Assembly: GCA_001632435.1 (NCBI GenBank)
Contig: KV423942.1
Location: 1 to 64,000 of the forward strand
Reading direction: 5' to 3'
From: Calocera cornea HHB12733
Taxonomy: Eukaryota > Basidiomycota > Dacrymycetes > Dacrymycetales > Dacrymycetaceae
DNA: 64,000 nucleotides
Position numbers and translations under genes: made by a program. This document shows positions 35,101 to 46,220 of the stretch, in pieces. Positions within the stretch are counted from its first letter, which is position 1; every line of letters starts with the position of its first letter. The notes under the pieces are model-generated. The model ran no database searches. It worked only from the letters and a program-made list of their open reading frames with translations, and was not told the origin of the DNA.

Positions 35101-36559
35101 CACTGTGTGGCCCGTGTGCGGAGTTAAGCGATGGACGGGCACGCGTCGGCCGAGGCGGACTTGATTTGGTTGGTTTCGGATGGGAGTGGGTTGGATTGGA
35201 GTCTCCCGGCACAGCGGGCGATCGCTGGGAAGAGTGCGTTCGGAGCGCGTCGGAGATTGTGGACGTTGGACCGCCGAGTTGGGCTGGTTTTGGACGTAGT
35301 CTGACTGGCCGCAGATATCGGCGTACTGTGTTCCGCAGCTCCGACGGTGCTGGAATGCGATTCGCGCGGCCACACGAATGCGGCGAACGCGTACGAACGA
35401 GGCAAAGCGCCGTTACCGTAGCAGCGCGAGCCCCGTTGTGCCCTTTACTACGATACTACCGTGTGTGACCTTCCCTGTCCGGCCCGCGCCTGCCCAGCAC
35501 AGCAGTGTATGCATGTCTCACCCAGTTTATGTTCCCTCCCTTCCCTGCCCGACGACGCGACGGCCCACATCGGGCACGGATCGCGCATCGCGTGATTGCG
35601 GGCGATCTGCGATAACGCTCTGGCCGGGGGCGCGCAGCATGCATGGCTTGGTGATGGCGAGCTGGGCCCTTGCCCAGGCTTCGGGCGGTGTTCTGGCCCG
35701 CGCTGGCTGCTGGCTGGGCATGCACCTGGTTTGGGGCTGGGTTGGTTCGGTAGTCTTTGAATTGCTTGTTGTTGTTCTTGCTTTGTGTGTGTACAGGGAT
35801 CGCTGGCCGGCGAGCACGGCGAACTCACGCGGCGTCCTCCCCTCCCCCCGGCGGCGCCGCACCGAGCGATACATTCCCCGCCCCCTTGAGCGAGAGACAC
35901 CCGTCGGCTCCCTGCGGCTCCCCGAGCCTTGCTGTCACACGGGAGTCGGGTGCGCGGGTGTCCCGGAACAGCTGGGCAGCGGGGGACGGAGGGACATCAG
36001 GGACCTCCTCACGGGCCCCCGGCGCGTGTACACATGTCATGTATGTCCCGTCTGTCATGGACGACGTGTGTGGTTGTCATGTCGCCGTAATGCCGCGTGC
36101 AGTCGTTGAGGCAATATGAATCATGTCCAGCGCGTGCCGGCTTCCCAGGCTCAGGCTCGGCGCTTGCCCGCTTCGGACAGAAGCACGGGCTGCGGGCCTT
36201 CGCCCAGCCACACGAAGAGGAAGGTGCCGACCAGATCGGCGAAGCCGGGCGGTGAATGGACACTGGTGAATCATGACCGTGGGCGGGCGAAGCAACCCGC
36301 GCGGCGCCGGGGGAACAATGAATAATATCGTGTCTCGTCCTCATTTGCGAGATGAGATGAAAAGGGCCAGGGGGGGGAAGGCTGCCGTAAGGTGGGCGGC
36401 GCGGAGCCCTCGGCGCCGGGAGGGCGCGCCTTTGTCCGAGACGTTGCTGTCGACTAGGCGCGGGAGGGGTGTTGTTGCAGTAGGGTGTACAATGGGTCTG
36501 GGAGGGGACGGGAGTCTGCCGGAAATGGGCAGACCAGCGGGAGAGGGCCGGTCCCAGAC

Positions 36560-36585
36560 CCAGATCCAGATCCAGATCCAGATCC
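36560..36585. repeat. Hexamer microsatellite (CAGATC)n
   Basis: Four consecutive copies of CAGATC in noncoding GC-rich DNA. Confidence 0.85.
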
Positions 36586-37922
36586 GACCGTGCACGCGGT
36601 CGACGGAACACGAGGCCGCTTGGCGGGAAGCGAACAACCCTCTCCTGGCTGCCCATCCCGCGAGCCACCGACCCACCTCGCTCCTGCAGTGGCCCCCCGC
36701 GGCGTCGCCCGCTGCCTTCTTTGCCCCCTAACGAGCCCCGGTCGGCGCTTCGGCGGGGCATCGGGCGTATCTCCGGATGGTGCGGTGCCCTCCTCGCACC
36801 ACGGGCCACGGGCGCGAGCCCAGCTCGCCCGCGCCGGGTCCCGCGCTACCGGAACACGCGCCGCGGTCGTGTCCCGGCCTGCTCGCTGGGGTCCTCCCTC
36901 CCGGGATCGGGCTAACGTTAGTTAGTTAGGGGCCACCCACACACACACCGCACTAGTCCCAGCACGAATCTGGCGATGCGCACCGCCCTCCGCCCAGGAA
37001 ACAGCCATAGTCGCACACTACTTACTGCCTGACGCTAGCTTCCCGCCGATTCCCACCCCGCCCGGGCTCCGCCCCTCTCCCTCACGCTCATTCGCCCGCC
37101 TGCCCCCATCCCCCGGCTTCCCAATCAGAGCAGAAGCAACCCCCCGGATCGGAGCTTCCCCTGGGCCGAGCGGCTCCTCGCGAGGCAGTACTATACAGCG
37201 AGAGGTACGATCAGCAGCCCAGTTCATCACCATCGATCACCTTGCACACCGCTCCCGCCCACACTAGTGCTGCTGCAGCTCCAACAACCCAGCGGCGCTT
37301 GCCGCTTGCCGCTAATTTCGCCGAATCCAGCCACAGCCCCTGTCCAGTCGTCCGTCCCGGGTCCCCCTGCTGATCCCGCGGCCCCGCTGCCGCCTCGCCC
37401 GCTCGCACCGTCGCACCAGCCCGACTGCCCTGCGTTTGGATTCATCCCGCCCAGACGGAAGAAGAGCACAGAAAGAGGGCGGGCCGGCGACATTGTTATT
37501 GTCATCATTCAGTCCAGTCTCGTCCCTGCCCGCGCGGCCGCTGTCCCCCTCCCCGATCGGCAGACCGCAGACGGCTTCGACCCCTATCCAGTGCCCCTCC
37601 TCGCCGGCCATCCCGTCCGCCCCTCTCTGTGCACTCCAGCAGCGTCGCGGGCCCAGCAACTCTGACAGGAAGGTGGTGGTGGTGGCAGGAGGCGCTGTCG
37701 GACTCTCGCCCGCATATAGCCTCCCGCGGCGAGTCTATCTCCGAACTTGGGCGCGGCCAGATCGAGGGTGTGCCAGCAGCGCACGCACGCGCCTGCCATC
37801 CTTGGGCTGGGGCCCGATCTGCAGCAGGTGAAAAGCGCGGGCGCGCCCGAAGTGCCGAGCGGGAGCTGGTTGGCTAGCGCGGCTGATTAGCGCAGAAGCC
37901 ACCGGAATCGCGCGCACTCGCC

Positions 37923-37960
37923 AGCACACACACACACACACACGCACACACGCACACCGC
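37923..37960. repeat. CA dinucleotide repeat
   Basis: A run of alternating C and A that becomes interrupted by G, upstream of the zinc-cluster gene. Confidence 0.85.
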
Positions 37961-38157
37961 ACCGCACCCGCACGGGACGGAACACGGGCGACGGTGGCCC
38001 AGCCTGGCTGCCCGCTTTGCACCCCCTCCTCACCACAACACGTGTCACGCCCTGCTGCCCCCCCTCCCCCGCCCCTCTTCCATCCCTCCCCACCCCCTTC
38101 CCGCTCCCCCCAAACGAGCCGCCCTTAAAGACCCGGCCATCCCCTCACCCCAGCCCT

Positions 38158-38377
38158 NNNNNNNNNNNNNNNNNNNNNNNNNNNNNNNNNNNNNNNNNNN
38201 NNNNNNNNNNNNNNNNNNNNNNNNNNNNNNNNNNNNNNNNNNNNNNNNNNNNNNNNNNNNNNNNNNNNNNNNNNNNNNNNNNNNNNNNNNNNNNNNNNNN
38301 NNNNNNNNNNNNNNNNNNNNNNNNNNNNNNNNNNNNNNNNNNNNNNNNNNNNNNNNNNNNNNNNNNNNNNNNNNNNN
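38158..38377. other. Assembly gap, 220 N
   Basis: An uninterrupted run of N. The true sequence and perhaps its length are unknown. Open frames drawn through it are meaningless. Confidence 0.99.
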
Positions 38378-38621
38378 CACCCCGTCGGGCAGCATACACC
38401 CCGCTCAGGTGCGCACCCCCACCCCCACCCAGCTCCCAATGCAATGACCCGCGCTAACGCACAGCAGCACCGCACCCCCGCTAGCGCGACTGCACGCCCT
38501 GCACACTCGCCCTCGGCCCAGCACCTCGGCCCGTGCCCAGCCGCGAGAAGCCGAAAGCCGCCAGCGCGAGAAGCAGGCGCAAGAAACACGAACGCTGCGC
38601 GCAGGGCGAGTAGCCGCACGG

Positions 38622-38628
38622 TATAAAG
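38622..38628 (+). promoter_or_regulatory. Upstream TATA-like box
   Basis: TATAAAG, 283 bases before the zinc-cluster ATG. It may drive a longer transcript, or may be unused because a second TATAAAG lies closer. Confidence 0.4.
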
Positions 38629-38817
38629 GCCGCCCCTACGCCCGCACGCTCCCACGGGAACACGTTCCCCCTCGCCGCCCCTCCCGCCTCGTGCCGTGCC
38701 GTGCTCCCCTCTTTGTCCCGCACGCAGAACAGCACCGCTCCTCGCCGCGGACGCCGCTCCCCAGGACGTTTTACCCGCCTCCCCGAGCACCCGGTAGCCG
38801 CCCTAACCTCAGGTGGG

Positions 38818-38824
38818 TATAAAG
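38818..38824 (+). promoter_or_regulatory. Probable TATA box of the zinc-cluster gene
   Basis: TATAAAG, 87 bases before the ATG at 38905. It is followed by a pyrimidine-rich leader, as is usual for well-expressed fungal genes. Confidence 0.6.
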
Positions 38825-38904
38825 CGGCCTCCGTGCGAGTCTGTTCGCTCACGCAGAAGCAGACTCTCTCACGCCCCCAATTTCCCACGCCAACCAACCC
38901 AATA

Positions 38905-40155
38905 ATGTCTCAACCTTACCGACCGTCCTCCTCCCACTCCCACCCACTGCCGATCCGACCCGCCGGCCCTCCGGGGCAGCACCCTGGCATCCCCTCCCCT
39001 CCACAAACAGGGTACGGCTACGGCCGCCCGCCGTCGCATGGCGGTCCCCCGTCCCAGCGGGGTCCGCAGGGCACAGTCCTCCCGGGCATCGACGAGCTCA
39101 TCCGGGGTATGCCGCGGGACCAGGTGCCTCCCGGCCCTTCAGTCGCACAGGGGCACCCGCACCACGGCCAGCAGCATCAGCAGGAGCCGGACTACTCGCG
39201 CATCCCCGGCCCGCCGAGCCCGCCCTGGCCAAATCCGCCGCGCAGGAACGACTCGCCCCAGTACGCATATAGCCAGGGTGGGGCACCGCCAAGAGGCGCA
39301 CCGCAAAGCGCGCAGGGGGGCATGTACACTCCGCCGAGCAGCGGGGGCTCCCGGCCGCCCACGGGTCAGCATCCCCAGGGCATGCAGCCAGGCATGCCAC
39401 ACATGGTCCCGCACGGCGGGCAAATCCCCGCCGGCACCTCCCCCCTCCCCTTCCCGAGCGTAACGTACGCCACCCCGCTCCCCGCCTCGCCCAACGGCTC
39501 CCCCGGCGGCGCGCCTCCCCCGCACGTCCAGGTCCTCCCCAACGGCATCCCCCTCGACGGGCCGTACTACCTCACCTCGCACCCCTACACGACCATCTAC
39601 TTCGCCCCGCCAAACCAGTTCGGCCCGGCACGCAACGCGCGCGCATGCAAGAAATGCCGCCAGCGCAAGGTCCGCTGCTCCGCCGCGGGCGGGCTCGGGT
39701 TCGCCCCCGGCGAGCCGGGGATGAAGTGCGAGCGGTGCGAGCGCGCGGGCGAGGAGTGCGTGTTCGAGGAGCGCCAGGTGAGCAGGCGTCGTACGCAGGG
39801 GAGCACGGGCAGCGGCGGCAGCGGGAGGGCGAGCGGGAGCAGCGGGCGCAGCGTGACCGCGGAGGACGATGACTATGATGATGACGAGGAGAGGTGGGTT
39901 TTTCCGCGCATATATATGCGGCTTCTTGACTGATTTTTGGTCTGTTTTGTCCAATGTAGCATCTCAACGCCTACAGCGACAACATCCACACTCCGCACGC
40001 CAGCAAGCAGCGTCGCGAGTCCGGCACCGCGCGGGTCGACGAAAGCGCAAGGTCCGCCGCCCGCGCCCTCATCCGGAGCGGCCGGGCGCGGACAGGCACC
40101 GATGACCGCCCAGCAGCAGGCATACTATCGCACGCAGAGCATGCCGCCAAAATAG
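38905..40155 (+). CDS. Zn2Cys6 transcription regulator
   Basis: Model: join(38905..39893, 39960..40155), 394 residues. A Pro/Gly/Ser/His-rich N-terminus of about 245 residues precedes a fungal binuclear zinc cluster: ACKKCRQRKVRC, then a 16-residue loop, then CERCERAGEEC. The six cysteines are at about 248, 251, 258, 275, 278 and 285. Such proteins bind CGG-type DNA sites in the nucleus. The loop between the third and fourth cysteine is longer than the common 5-12 residues. An acidic EDDDYDDDEER stretch and a Ser/Pro/Ala-rich tail follow. The cluster sits near the C-terminus instead of the more usual N-terminus, and no fungal-specific middle homology region is present. Two TATA boxes lie upstream. 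Its targets cannot be guessed from the sequence. Confidence 0.85.
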
Positions 40156-41256
40156 CGCACTGCTGCCGCCTGCGGCCAAGTGCTCAACTCGCCTTAATCT
40201 CTACCGATCCCCGGCTCCTCTCGCTCTGTATCCCTCTCTCTTTCCCTCTCCCCCGAAAGGTCCCCGTAATTTATGGCCGGTCTGCGTCTCCCACCCGTTC
40301 GGTGCTCGAAATGGCCCGGCGGAGGTTTCGCACACGGCCTTGTATTATCACATCCCCACTCCTCGCCACACGTCCTACACTCCCCGGCCGGCGCCCGTCA
40401 ACAGTCACGCACATACACGACAAACGCCCGCAAGCATGACAAAACGCGTCTCTAGGCAAAGGGGGACAGCAACATCACCGCCTGCGACTGTCGGGCGGCC
40501 CGGCGCGCATCACACGTTTCTATGGCTTCTGTGTCCGTCCCTGTTCTCAGTATCTGTTTCTCCTTTCTCTGGCTCTGGTTTCGGTTCCACACCGCCTCCG
40601 GCAACCCTCGATGGACTCTGGTATACTCCCCCATCCCGAACCGGCGCTTATTCCCGTCTCTCCCCGGCTCCAGTCCCGCTCTGCGCCTCCTTCGTGCTCT
40701 GCAAATCGCCGACGTCGGAGCTGGAAAGGCTGAGGCGAGCTGGTGGCTCAGGGCGGCAGTGTAAAAACACCCCGATACCCACACGCTGGGCGTTTCTGGG
40801 CGTCCCTTTCTTTCCGTTCAGAGCATCGCACTTTTCTTATCCCTTTTATTCCCCTTTCTGTTTCCTTTACCTATTCCTCCTCCAACGCCTCCCCGCCCTC
40901 CCCCGGTGGGGAAGGCAACGAGACAGCCAGCCAGCCTCTCACCGCCAACGCCCTCAGACTCTTATTTCCCTCCCGTCTCTATGGTATACGGTTATCGGCC
41001 ACGGGCTATGGTATTGCTGAGGCCCGCAGGGGCCTGCTACGAACGTACGAGAGAGCGCAGAGGTACGATAGTTATGCCTGTTGTAGCGAATACGTAGCTC
41101 GGGGGAGCGAAAATATAGACGTCGTTATCCAAATCGGGCACTCCGCCCTACTGGCCGTGTCAAACTTGGCTGGGCACTGGCACAGTGCCCCTGTGCCCAG
41201 CGCGCTTGCATCCTTGAAAAGAACAGCATCATGTTGTCCAGATGCGTGTATTAGTA
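40156..41256. other. Pyrimidine-rich intergenic region
   Basis: The 3' flank of the zinc-cluster gene and about 1 kb of C/T-rich DNA with many TCTCC and CTTTC words. No gene is recognised. Confidence 0.45.
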
Positions 41257-41440
41257 CTACTGCTTGCTGATCGCCTTGCTGACATTCTTTCCTGCAGGGC
41301 CCTGGTGCGTTCTCGATCCCCTCCGCCACACCTTCGAGGTACTTGATATTCCCTTCAGCGATCACGCTCGGCACCGTCGAACAGACCTCGTCTTCGAACT
41401 TGTGTGTGAGATTCGCGTATGAGTACCCGAGATTTCGTAC
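41257..41440 (-). pseudogene. Decayed C-terminal fragment of an NADP-dependent reductase
   Basis: The minus strand encodes VPSVIAEGNIKYLEGVAEGI, which lines up with VPKMIAEGKIKYSEDVTEGL in the reductase at 18437-19552. The preceding HKFEDEVCSTV matches the positions of QYSDEFYATV. After APGP the frame breaks, but one frame over it continues as AGKNVSKAISKQ followed by a stop, which resembles the family's C-terminal GKNxGKAV ending. No N-terminal or nucleotide-binding part is found nearby. It is therefore a truncated, frameshifted relic of a paralogue, in opposite orientation to the intact gene. Confidence 0.7.
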
Positions 41441-42108
41441 GTCCCTGGCGGCCTGCCCTAATCCTCGGACCGCCCTCAGGGCCCGCGCTCCTGATGGAAG
41501 CATCTTCTCTAACTTATCTCTATCCTATTCTAACCCAAACCCGCCATCAACCAACATACTGTACCTCAGCCTTAGCCAGCCCAACGCCTGTCAATAGCTG
41601 CTCCCACGCGAAGCCGAAGGATGAGAAAACTTGAACATGCATGCACTCGCTTGTCAGAGATTGTAAGGCAGGGCCACCGAGCGCTCTCCTCTTCTGCCGA
41701 GCCCCCCCGCCGCCCACCTGCTCAGAGGCCCGGCTCACCTACATTACTGGTCAATGCGGCCAGCCCGTTCCGGGGCGAACCCACCAGAACTCAGAACTCA
41801 GCCGGTCATGCCAACAGAGAGCACGCTGTCGAGTTCCGACGCATCACGATACCAATTTGCTTCTGGACTGATGGACCATGCGTAACCGCGCTGCCGCTTC
41901 GCCTTCGTCCTTCGCGCGCACATGCAGCATATCTATACGCATCACTCCTCGCGCAGATCTATCCAGTGCAGCGCTATTCTTGCATCTCCCGCGCCGCGTA
42001 CACATTCCCTTTCCCGCTGGAAGACATGCATTTACGACCGTGCATGACAAGGAGCTTCCTATCTTCGTAGCATGCTCTCGCCTTCGCTCCTTGCTCGGCC
42101 TGCCCGTC
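41441..42108. other. Intergenic, no gene recognised
   Basis: About 670 bases between the reductase relic and the TATA box of the first secreted protein gene. Overlapping short frames have no recognised motif. Confidence 0.4.
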
Positions 42109-42114
42109 TATAAG
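42109..42114 (+). promoter_or_regulatory. TATA box of secreted protein copy 1
   Basis: TATAAG, 71 bases before the ATG at 42180. The same TATAAG word lies 67 and 72-77 bases before copies 2 and 3. Confidence 0.65.
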
Positions 42115-42179
42115 ATGCGCACAAGTCGCAGCTCCCACTTCGATGTGACCAAGACCTGCTTGTCACCCTGCTGATAACT

Positions 42180-43163
42180 ATGCTTCGTACTATCATTGTT
42201 CTGCCGGTGTTTGTCGGGTTCGCCCAGTCCATCTCCTGGGCGCTCTTCCTTCCCGAGGGTAACACTTGGGTGGAACAGGACTTCACGTAAGCAACGGGCC
42301 TCTTTCCTCCCCCTCTCTTTATCTCCACGAATTGAGCTGATGCCTGGACAGTATGACTGTACCCCCTGCTCCGCCGCCCGAGGTCACGACCGGCCCGTGG
42401 TACTTCTGGGTATGATCCACGCCACTTCCAGTGTACCCTTCACGGACTGACGTGGCATTAACCAAGTGCGGACTGCAGCCCAGCGGCGGGGGGGTCGTTC
42501 AGCCCGTGCTCGGATTCATGGCCGATGAGAGCAACCAGGTCAACCCGGACCCTCCTTTCCCGGAAGTGTGGGCCATGAATGTACGAGTCTGCGTCTGGCT
42601 GCTTAAAGTACCGTGGCTTTGCTAAGCAGCGTGCGCCTGAAGCTCTGGGCCCTGCCGTGGAACTACGGCTCATCGAACAACTTCCAGCTGCAAGAATCGG
42701 CCGGCATCTGGGTGGACGAAGGCGCACAGATCGCATCCACGGTCTCCTGGCAGGCGCAGAGCAGCCAATGGGTGCAGACCACCCTGGTCGTCTCCGGCGC
42801 CGCGGCGGGGCAGCAGGTCACCCTGACCACGCCCGCCAGCGCGTTCCTGAGCGATTCTGCGGGGGACAATAACACCCCGGAAACGGTGTGTGAATCCGAG
42901 TACGTCGATCTGCTACTGTCCCGTTCCCCGCGGATGTGGCTGAAGGGTACTGCAGGCTGGACGGCAGCCAGACTGGCGACTGGGACTTCACGGTCACCTT
43001 CACAGACGTCACCTTCCGCGCTGCGAACTCGAACGGGGTCGCGAGCCTGTGCGAGAGCGCGACGGACCACTCGGACGGCAACGGGTTCATCAGCTTTTCG
43101 GGCTTCAGCATGCCGGACGCACAAACTTGTTTCTGGTCAACCATCACGCTCACTCCACCTTGA
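42180..43163 (+). CDS. Secreted four-cysteine protein, family copy 1
   Basis: Model: join(42180..42286, 42352..42409, 42467..42580, 42643..42899, 42956..43163), 247 residues. A hydrophobic signal peptide of about 17 residues ends at FAQS. The mature part begins ISWALF..GNTW and has GPWYFWCGLQP, GGVVQPVLGF, an ESAGIW-DEGAQIA segment, VSGAAAGQ and a C-terminal TDHSDGNGF block. Cysteines at about 56, 176, 211 and 237 are conserved in copy 2 and, as far as it can be read, copy 3, so two disulfides are likely. Aromatic and beta-strand-like content suggests an extracellular jelly-roll fold, but this is inference. No catalytic motif is recognised. Unlike copies 2 and 3 it has an extra intron (42410-42466) splitting FW|CG. 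The junctions were set by comparing the copies. Confidence 0.8.
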
Positions 43164-44771
43164 GGTCTCGAATGCTGAAAACGCGCTCATTCATCTTCAC
43201 GGGTCTCCAGTAACAACCTCCGACAAGAATTGTCAATCCATGCTTGCTGCTGTTTTCTCTTTCGGTACCTGATCATCGCCAGCTTACTTTGCGTCGTTAC
43301 ATGCTTGATGAGAGCCTTGCTAGTATTCTGCCCCTTCGACACTCTCAAAAGCACCCCAGCGGGACGTATTATCCCGTCCCTCCGTGACAGCCTCAATTGA
43401 AGGTGCTTGATCTTCCCTTCCCGATCAAATTCAGAACGGTCCGCGTATCTCTGAGGAAGCAGTCGTTCTACTCCGCGCTACCGGCGCTGCGATGAAAGCC
43501 AAGAGGAATACACTTGCACCGCGGCCATCCCAAGACCGGGAAGAGGAAAGGACATCTTGCTTTCGCAGCGGGTGGGGAGCCAGTGATGCAGTATATCGGT
43601 GGGGTTTCATGCATCTCTCAGGCGGGGGTGTCGAGCCCGCGCCTGGCCGCAGTGTACCAGTATCAGGTGCACAGTGTCTGTGCTCTACCGAACGGAGCGG
43701 GCATCACGCCGAGGCTGTCCGCCACGACTCGATACATCAGAGTCAATCGGCGTCGGGCGGCACAGGTGGAGCTGGACGCCTTGCACCTCCCCCCGCCGTC
43801 ATGTCACGGACTGACGGACTGACGGACGGTGATGATGGAACAGGAGTCGCCGTCCGATCAGGGTGGGCCGATGCCCTAGCGCGCACGGTCCAGAAAAGTT
43901 GAATGAATCAATGTGGCCTGCAGGACGTCTGCTTGCGCACCGCGTGCGAGGCGCCGGCGCATGACGGCAGACAGGAGACAGCCGGCCGACCGGGTTGATG
44001 ATTATTGTGCAAGAGCTGGTGATGAAGCTGGGAAGGACGGAGGGGTCCGCTGGTTGTCCGTTGACCGACTGGGCCGCACGAGACGGGACGGGGGTAGGAA
44101 TAGGAATAGGCACAGGATAGGAATAGGCACAGGGTAAGGGATAGGGATCGTACAACACTCGAGTCCCCTGCTTCGGGCGGGGACGGCGACGGGGACGGCG
44201 ACAGATAATAAGGGCGAGAATATGAGGGAGTGGAAATTGGAAACTGGAAATTGAGAGTGAGAATGAGGATGGGAATGGAAAATGGAGAAATGGGGAAATG
44301 AGGAGAACTCTGAGATTGATGATGGAAGGGATGGGAAGGGGACAGGATGAGGAAACAGAGTGAGAGTTAGAGTGAGAGTGAGAGGTTGGGCTGAGGGAGG
44401 GGGTGAAAGATGGACAGAGGGGAGCAGCGAATGGAGGTCGGGATGGTAAAAGGACAGATGCTGGGAGTTGGATGAGCGGGCAGGCACAGGCTGCTGCATG
44501 CGGCGGGGGAAGGGCGGGAATTAGGGTGGGGCGGGGCGGGGGATGATGCGGCAGAGACGGGTGAGCGGCGCAGGAGGGGAGTGCGCGAGGCTTGAGGGAG
44601 GTATGGGACCGAGGTGGCGGCAGGAGGAAGGGTGGAGGTCGCGTTAGAGAAGTGCATGTGCAGGCCCGTGGCGCGTCCGGTTCACCGTCTGCCATCTGCA
44701 TCCCAGCACGGTGCGTCCCCGCCTGCTACACCCCCCGGCCCCCGCCCCCACCTCCCGGACGGTGGAGAGGA
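43164..44771. other. Intergenic with purine-rich and near-repeat tracts
   Basis: About 1.6 kb. From 44090 to 44150 the words GGAATAGG and GGCACAGG repeat irregularly. From about 44220 to 44440 the plus strand is nearly pure A and G. No gene is recognised; the pyrimidine-rich open frames on the minus strand are composition artefacts. Confidence 0.5.
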
Positions 44772-45498
44772 TCATTTCTCCTCCTCGGCGGCGTTCGCGC
44801 CGTCCATCCAGCTCTCCTCGACGGTCAGCTTGACCCGCCGAACGTACTCCTTCATGTTCTCGCGGTAGAGCTGGGCTGCTTCGGCGTTTGCGGGGCTGGG
44901 ATAGGGGACGTGTGTCAGTTTGTGATGCGAGGCAGGGGAGGGGATGGTAGTGGATTAAGGGTGCATGGAAGGATGGAGGGGAGGCGGCAACGGGGGCTGG
45001 GGGAAGGGCAGGACAGGGACGGATCAAGGATGGGAGGGAGGGAGGGAGGGCAGGCAGGCGGAACGCAGTAGCGAGAAACGCACCTATTCGGGTTGGGATC
45101 ATGCAGCAAGCTCTGGACGCTTGTCAATATGGCGGCAACATCGTAAGTGGGGCTCCAGCGATTCTGGAGGATATCGAGGCAGAGCTCGCCGGTGGCGTAG
45201 ACGTTTGGGTGAAACATGCGGGAGAGGAACTTCACGGTGGGCGGCTTGTTCGGGTAGGACTCGTCGAACGTCAGGGTGAGCTTGAACGTGCCGTCCTCGA
45301 AGGGGGTGTCGGCGGGCCCGAAGATGACCGCGTTCCACACCATGATGTTATCCCGGCAGGGGGAGCCGGAGACGCCCTGCGGGGGGTCGGTCGCGAGGCG
45401 CTTGAAGTCGCGGATGAGGCGGCGGCGGCAGGCGGTGGACTGGGGTAGGGGGTCAGCGGCGGGGTGGGAGAGAGGGAGGAGGAGGGACGACGTGCCAT
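44772..45498 (-). CDS. RAD6: RAD6 ubiquitin-conjugating enzyme E2
   Basis: Model: complement(join(44772..44895, 45084..45439, 45496..45498)), 160 residues. RAD6 attaches ubiquitin to PCNA in damage tolerance and to histone H2B, and works in N-end rule degradation, with RING partners such as Rad18, Bre1 and Ubr1. The UBC fold is complete: [60 protein letters not shown] with the active-site Cys at residue 88, and [14 protein letters not shown] short acidic ending (AAEEEK) corresponds to the Rad6 tail. Cys at exactly 88 supports the start: the ATG stands alone as a 3-base exon followed by a 56-base intron. That intron would begin with GC (GCACGT), so the first junction needs confirmation. The other intron is 188 bases. 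No TATA box was recognised. Confidence 0.9.
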
Positions 45499-45814
45499 TG
45501 TGCCTTGCTTGTTTCTTCTGTGTACTTAGTCAGACTGGAGCAGCGACCGGCTCAGAGGACGGTATATGCGTGCAAGCCGGCTGTCAGAGAGGAGAGAAGG
45601 CGGGGAGATGTAGCAGAGGGCAGGGGGGAGCGAGCGAGGTGCGGCTGTTGACGGTGAGCGGGGGGGGATGAGGAGGACAAGCAAGCAAGGACGGTGGTCG
45701 TGCGGTCGGCGTGTGCAACGAGGCTGAGACGGCACGGCCAGACGCCCAAAGCCAAAGCCACGCCAAGCGCGTCCGGTGGCGCTGCGTGATTGATCCCGAG
45801 CCCACGGGCGCAAA

Positions 45815-45851
45815 CGGCGGTGGCGGTGGCGGTGGCGGTGGCGGTGGGGGG
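45815..45851. repeat. Hexamer microsatellite (GGTGGC)n
   Basis: Six copies of GGTGGC in the RAD6 upstream region. Confidence 0.9.
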
Positions 45852-46053
45852 AGTGGGTGGCGCGAGGGTGGGCTGATCGGGCAATTGGTGATCGAGCGCC
45901 GGTGACTTTGTCTGCCACTGGCTGCATACGGTGGGCCTGCCCGTCTGTCCCTCCTGCTAGCTCCTCCTACCCTTTGGCTACTGGACTGGACTGTGTGCTG
46001 CCAACCACGGCTGCTCTGTCCACTGGTGCTGCATATACGCCGCTTCTAGTCCA

Positions 46054-46085
46054 ACATCCACATCCACATCCACATCCACATCCAC
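46054..46085. repeat. Hexamer microsatellite (ATCCAC)n
   Basis: Five copies of ATCCAC, about 140 bases before the start of the next gene. Confidence 0.9.
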
Positions 46086-46220
46086 CCACCGACAGGCGTC
46101 CAACACCCGCTCGCCACCGCTCGCCACCCGAAGGGGGAGCATACATCCAGCATACAGTACAGACAGCACCCGCTGTACACGCACAGTACATCCACGAAGA
46201 GGAGAGAGAGGAGAGAGAGG

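Larger units (their letters stand above)
32179..38157. other. Six-kilobase region without recognised genes
   Basis: The left part (to about 35 kb) has a lower GC content than the genes on either side. It holds one intronless frame on the plus strand (33571-34038) and one at 34437-35003, neither with a recognised motif or a good start context. The right part is very GC-rich with open frames on all strands. Simple repeats are a GATCCA hexamer array (36560-36585) and a CA-type array (37923-37951). The last kilobase is C-rich and probably belongs to the promoter of the zinc-cluster regulator. Decayed mobile DNA is possible, but I saw no terminal repeats or transposase motifs. Confidence 0.4.
45499..46220. 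other. Divergent spacer between RAD6 and the next gene, with two hexamer repeats
   Basis: About 720 bases between divergently oriented genes. A GGCGGT hexamer array lies at 45815-45851 and an ATCCAC hexamer array at 46054-46085. No gene is seen. Confidence 0.6.

Noticed and set aside
38017..38790. Open frames through the N run
   Set aside because: They cross 220 unknown bases and cannot be interpreted.
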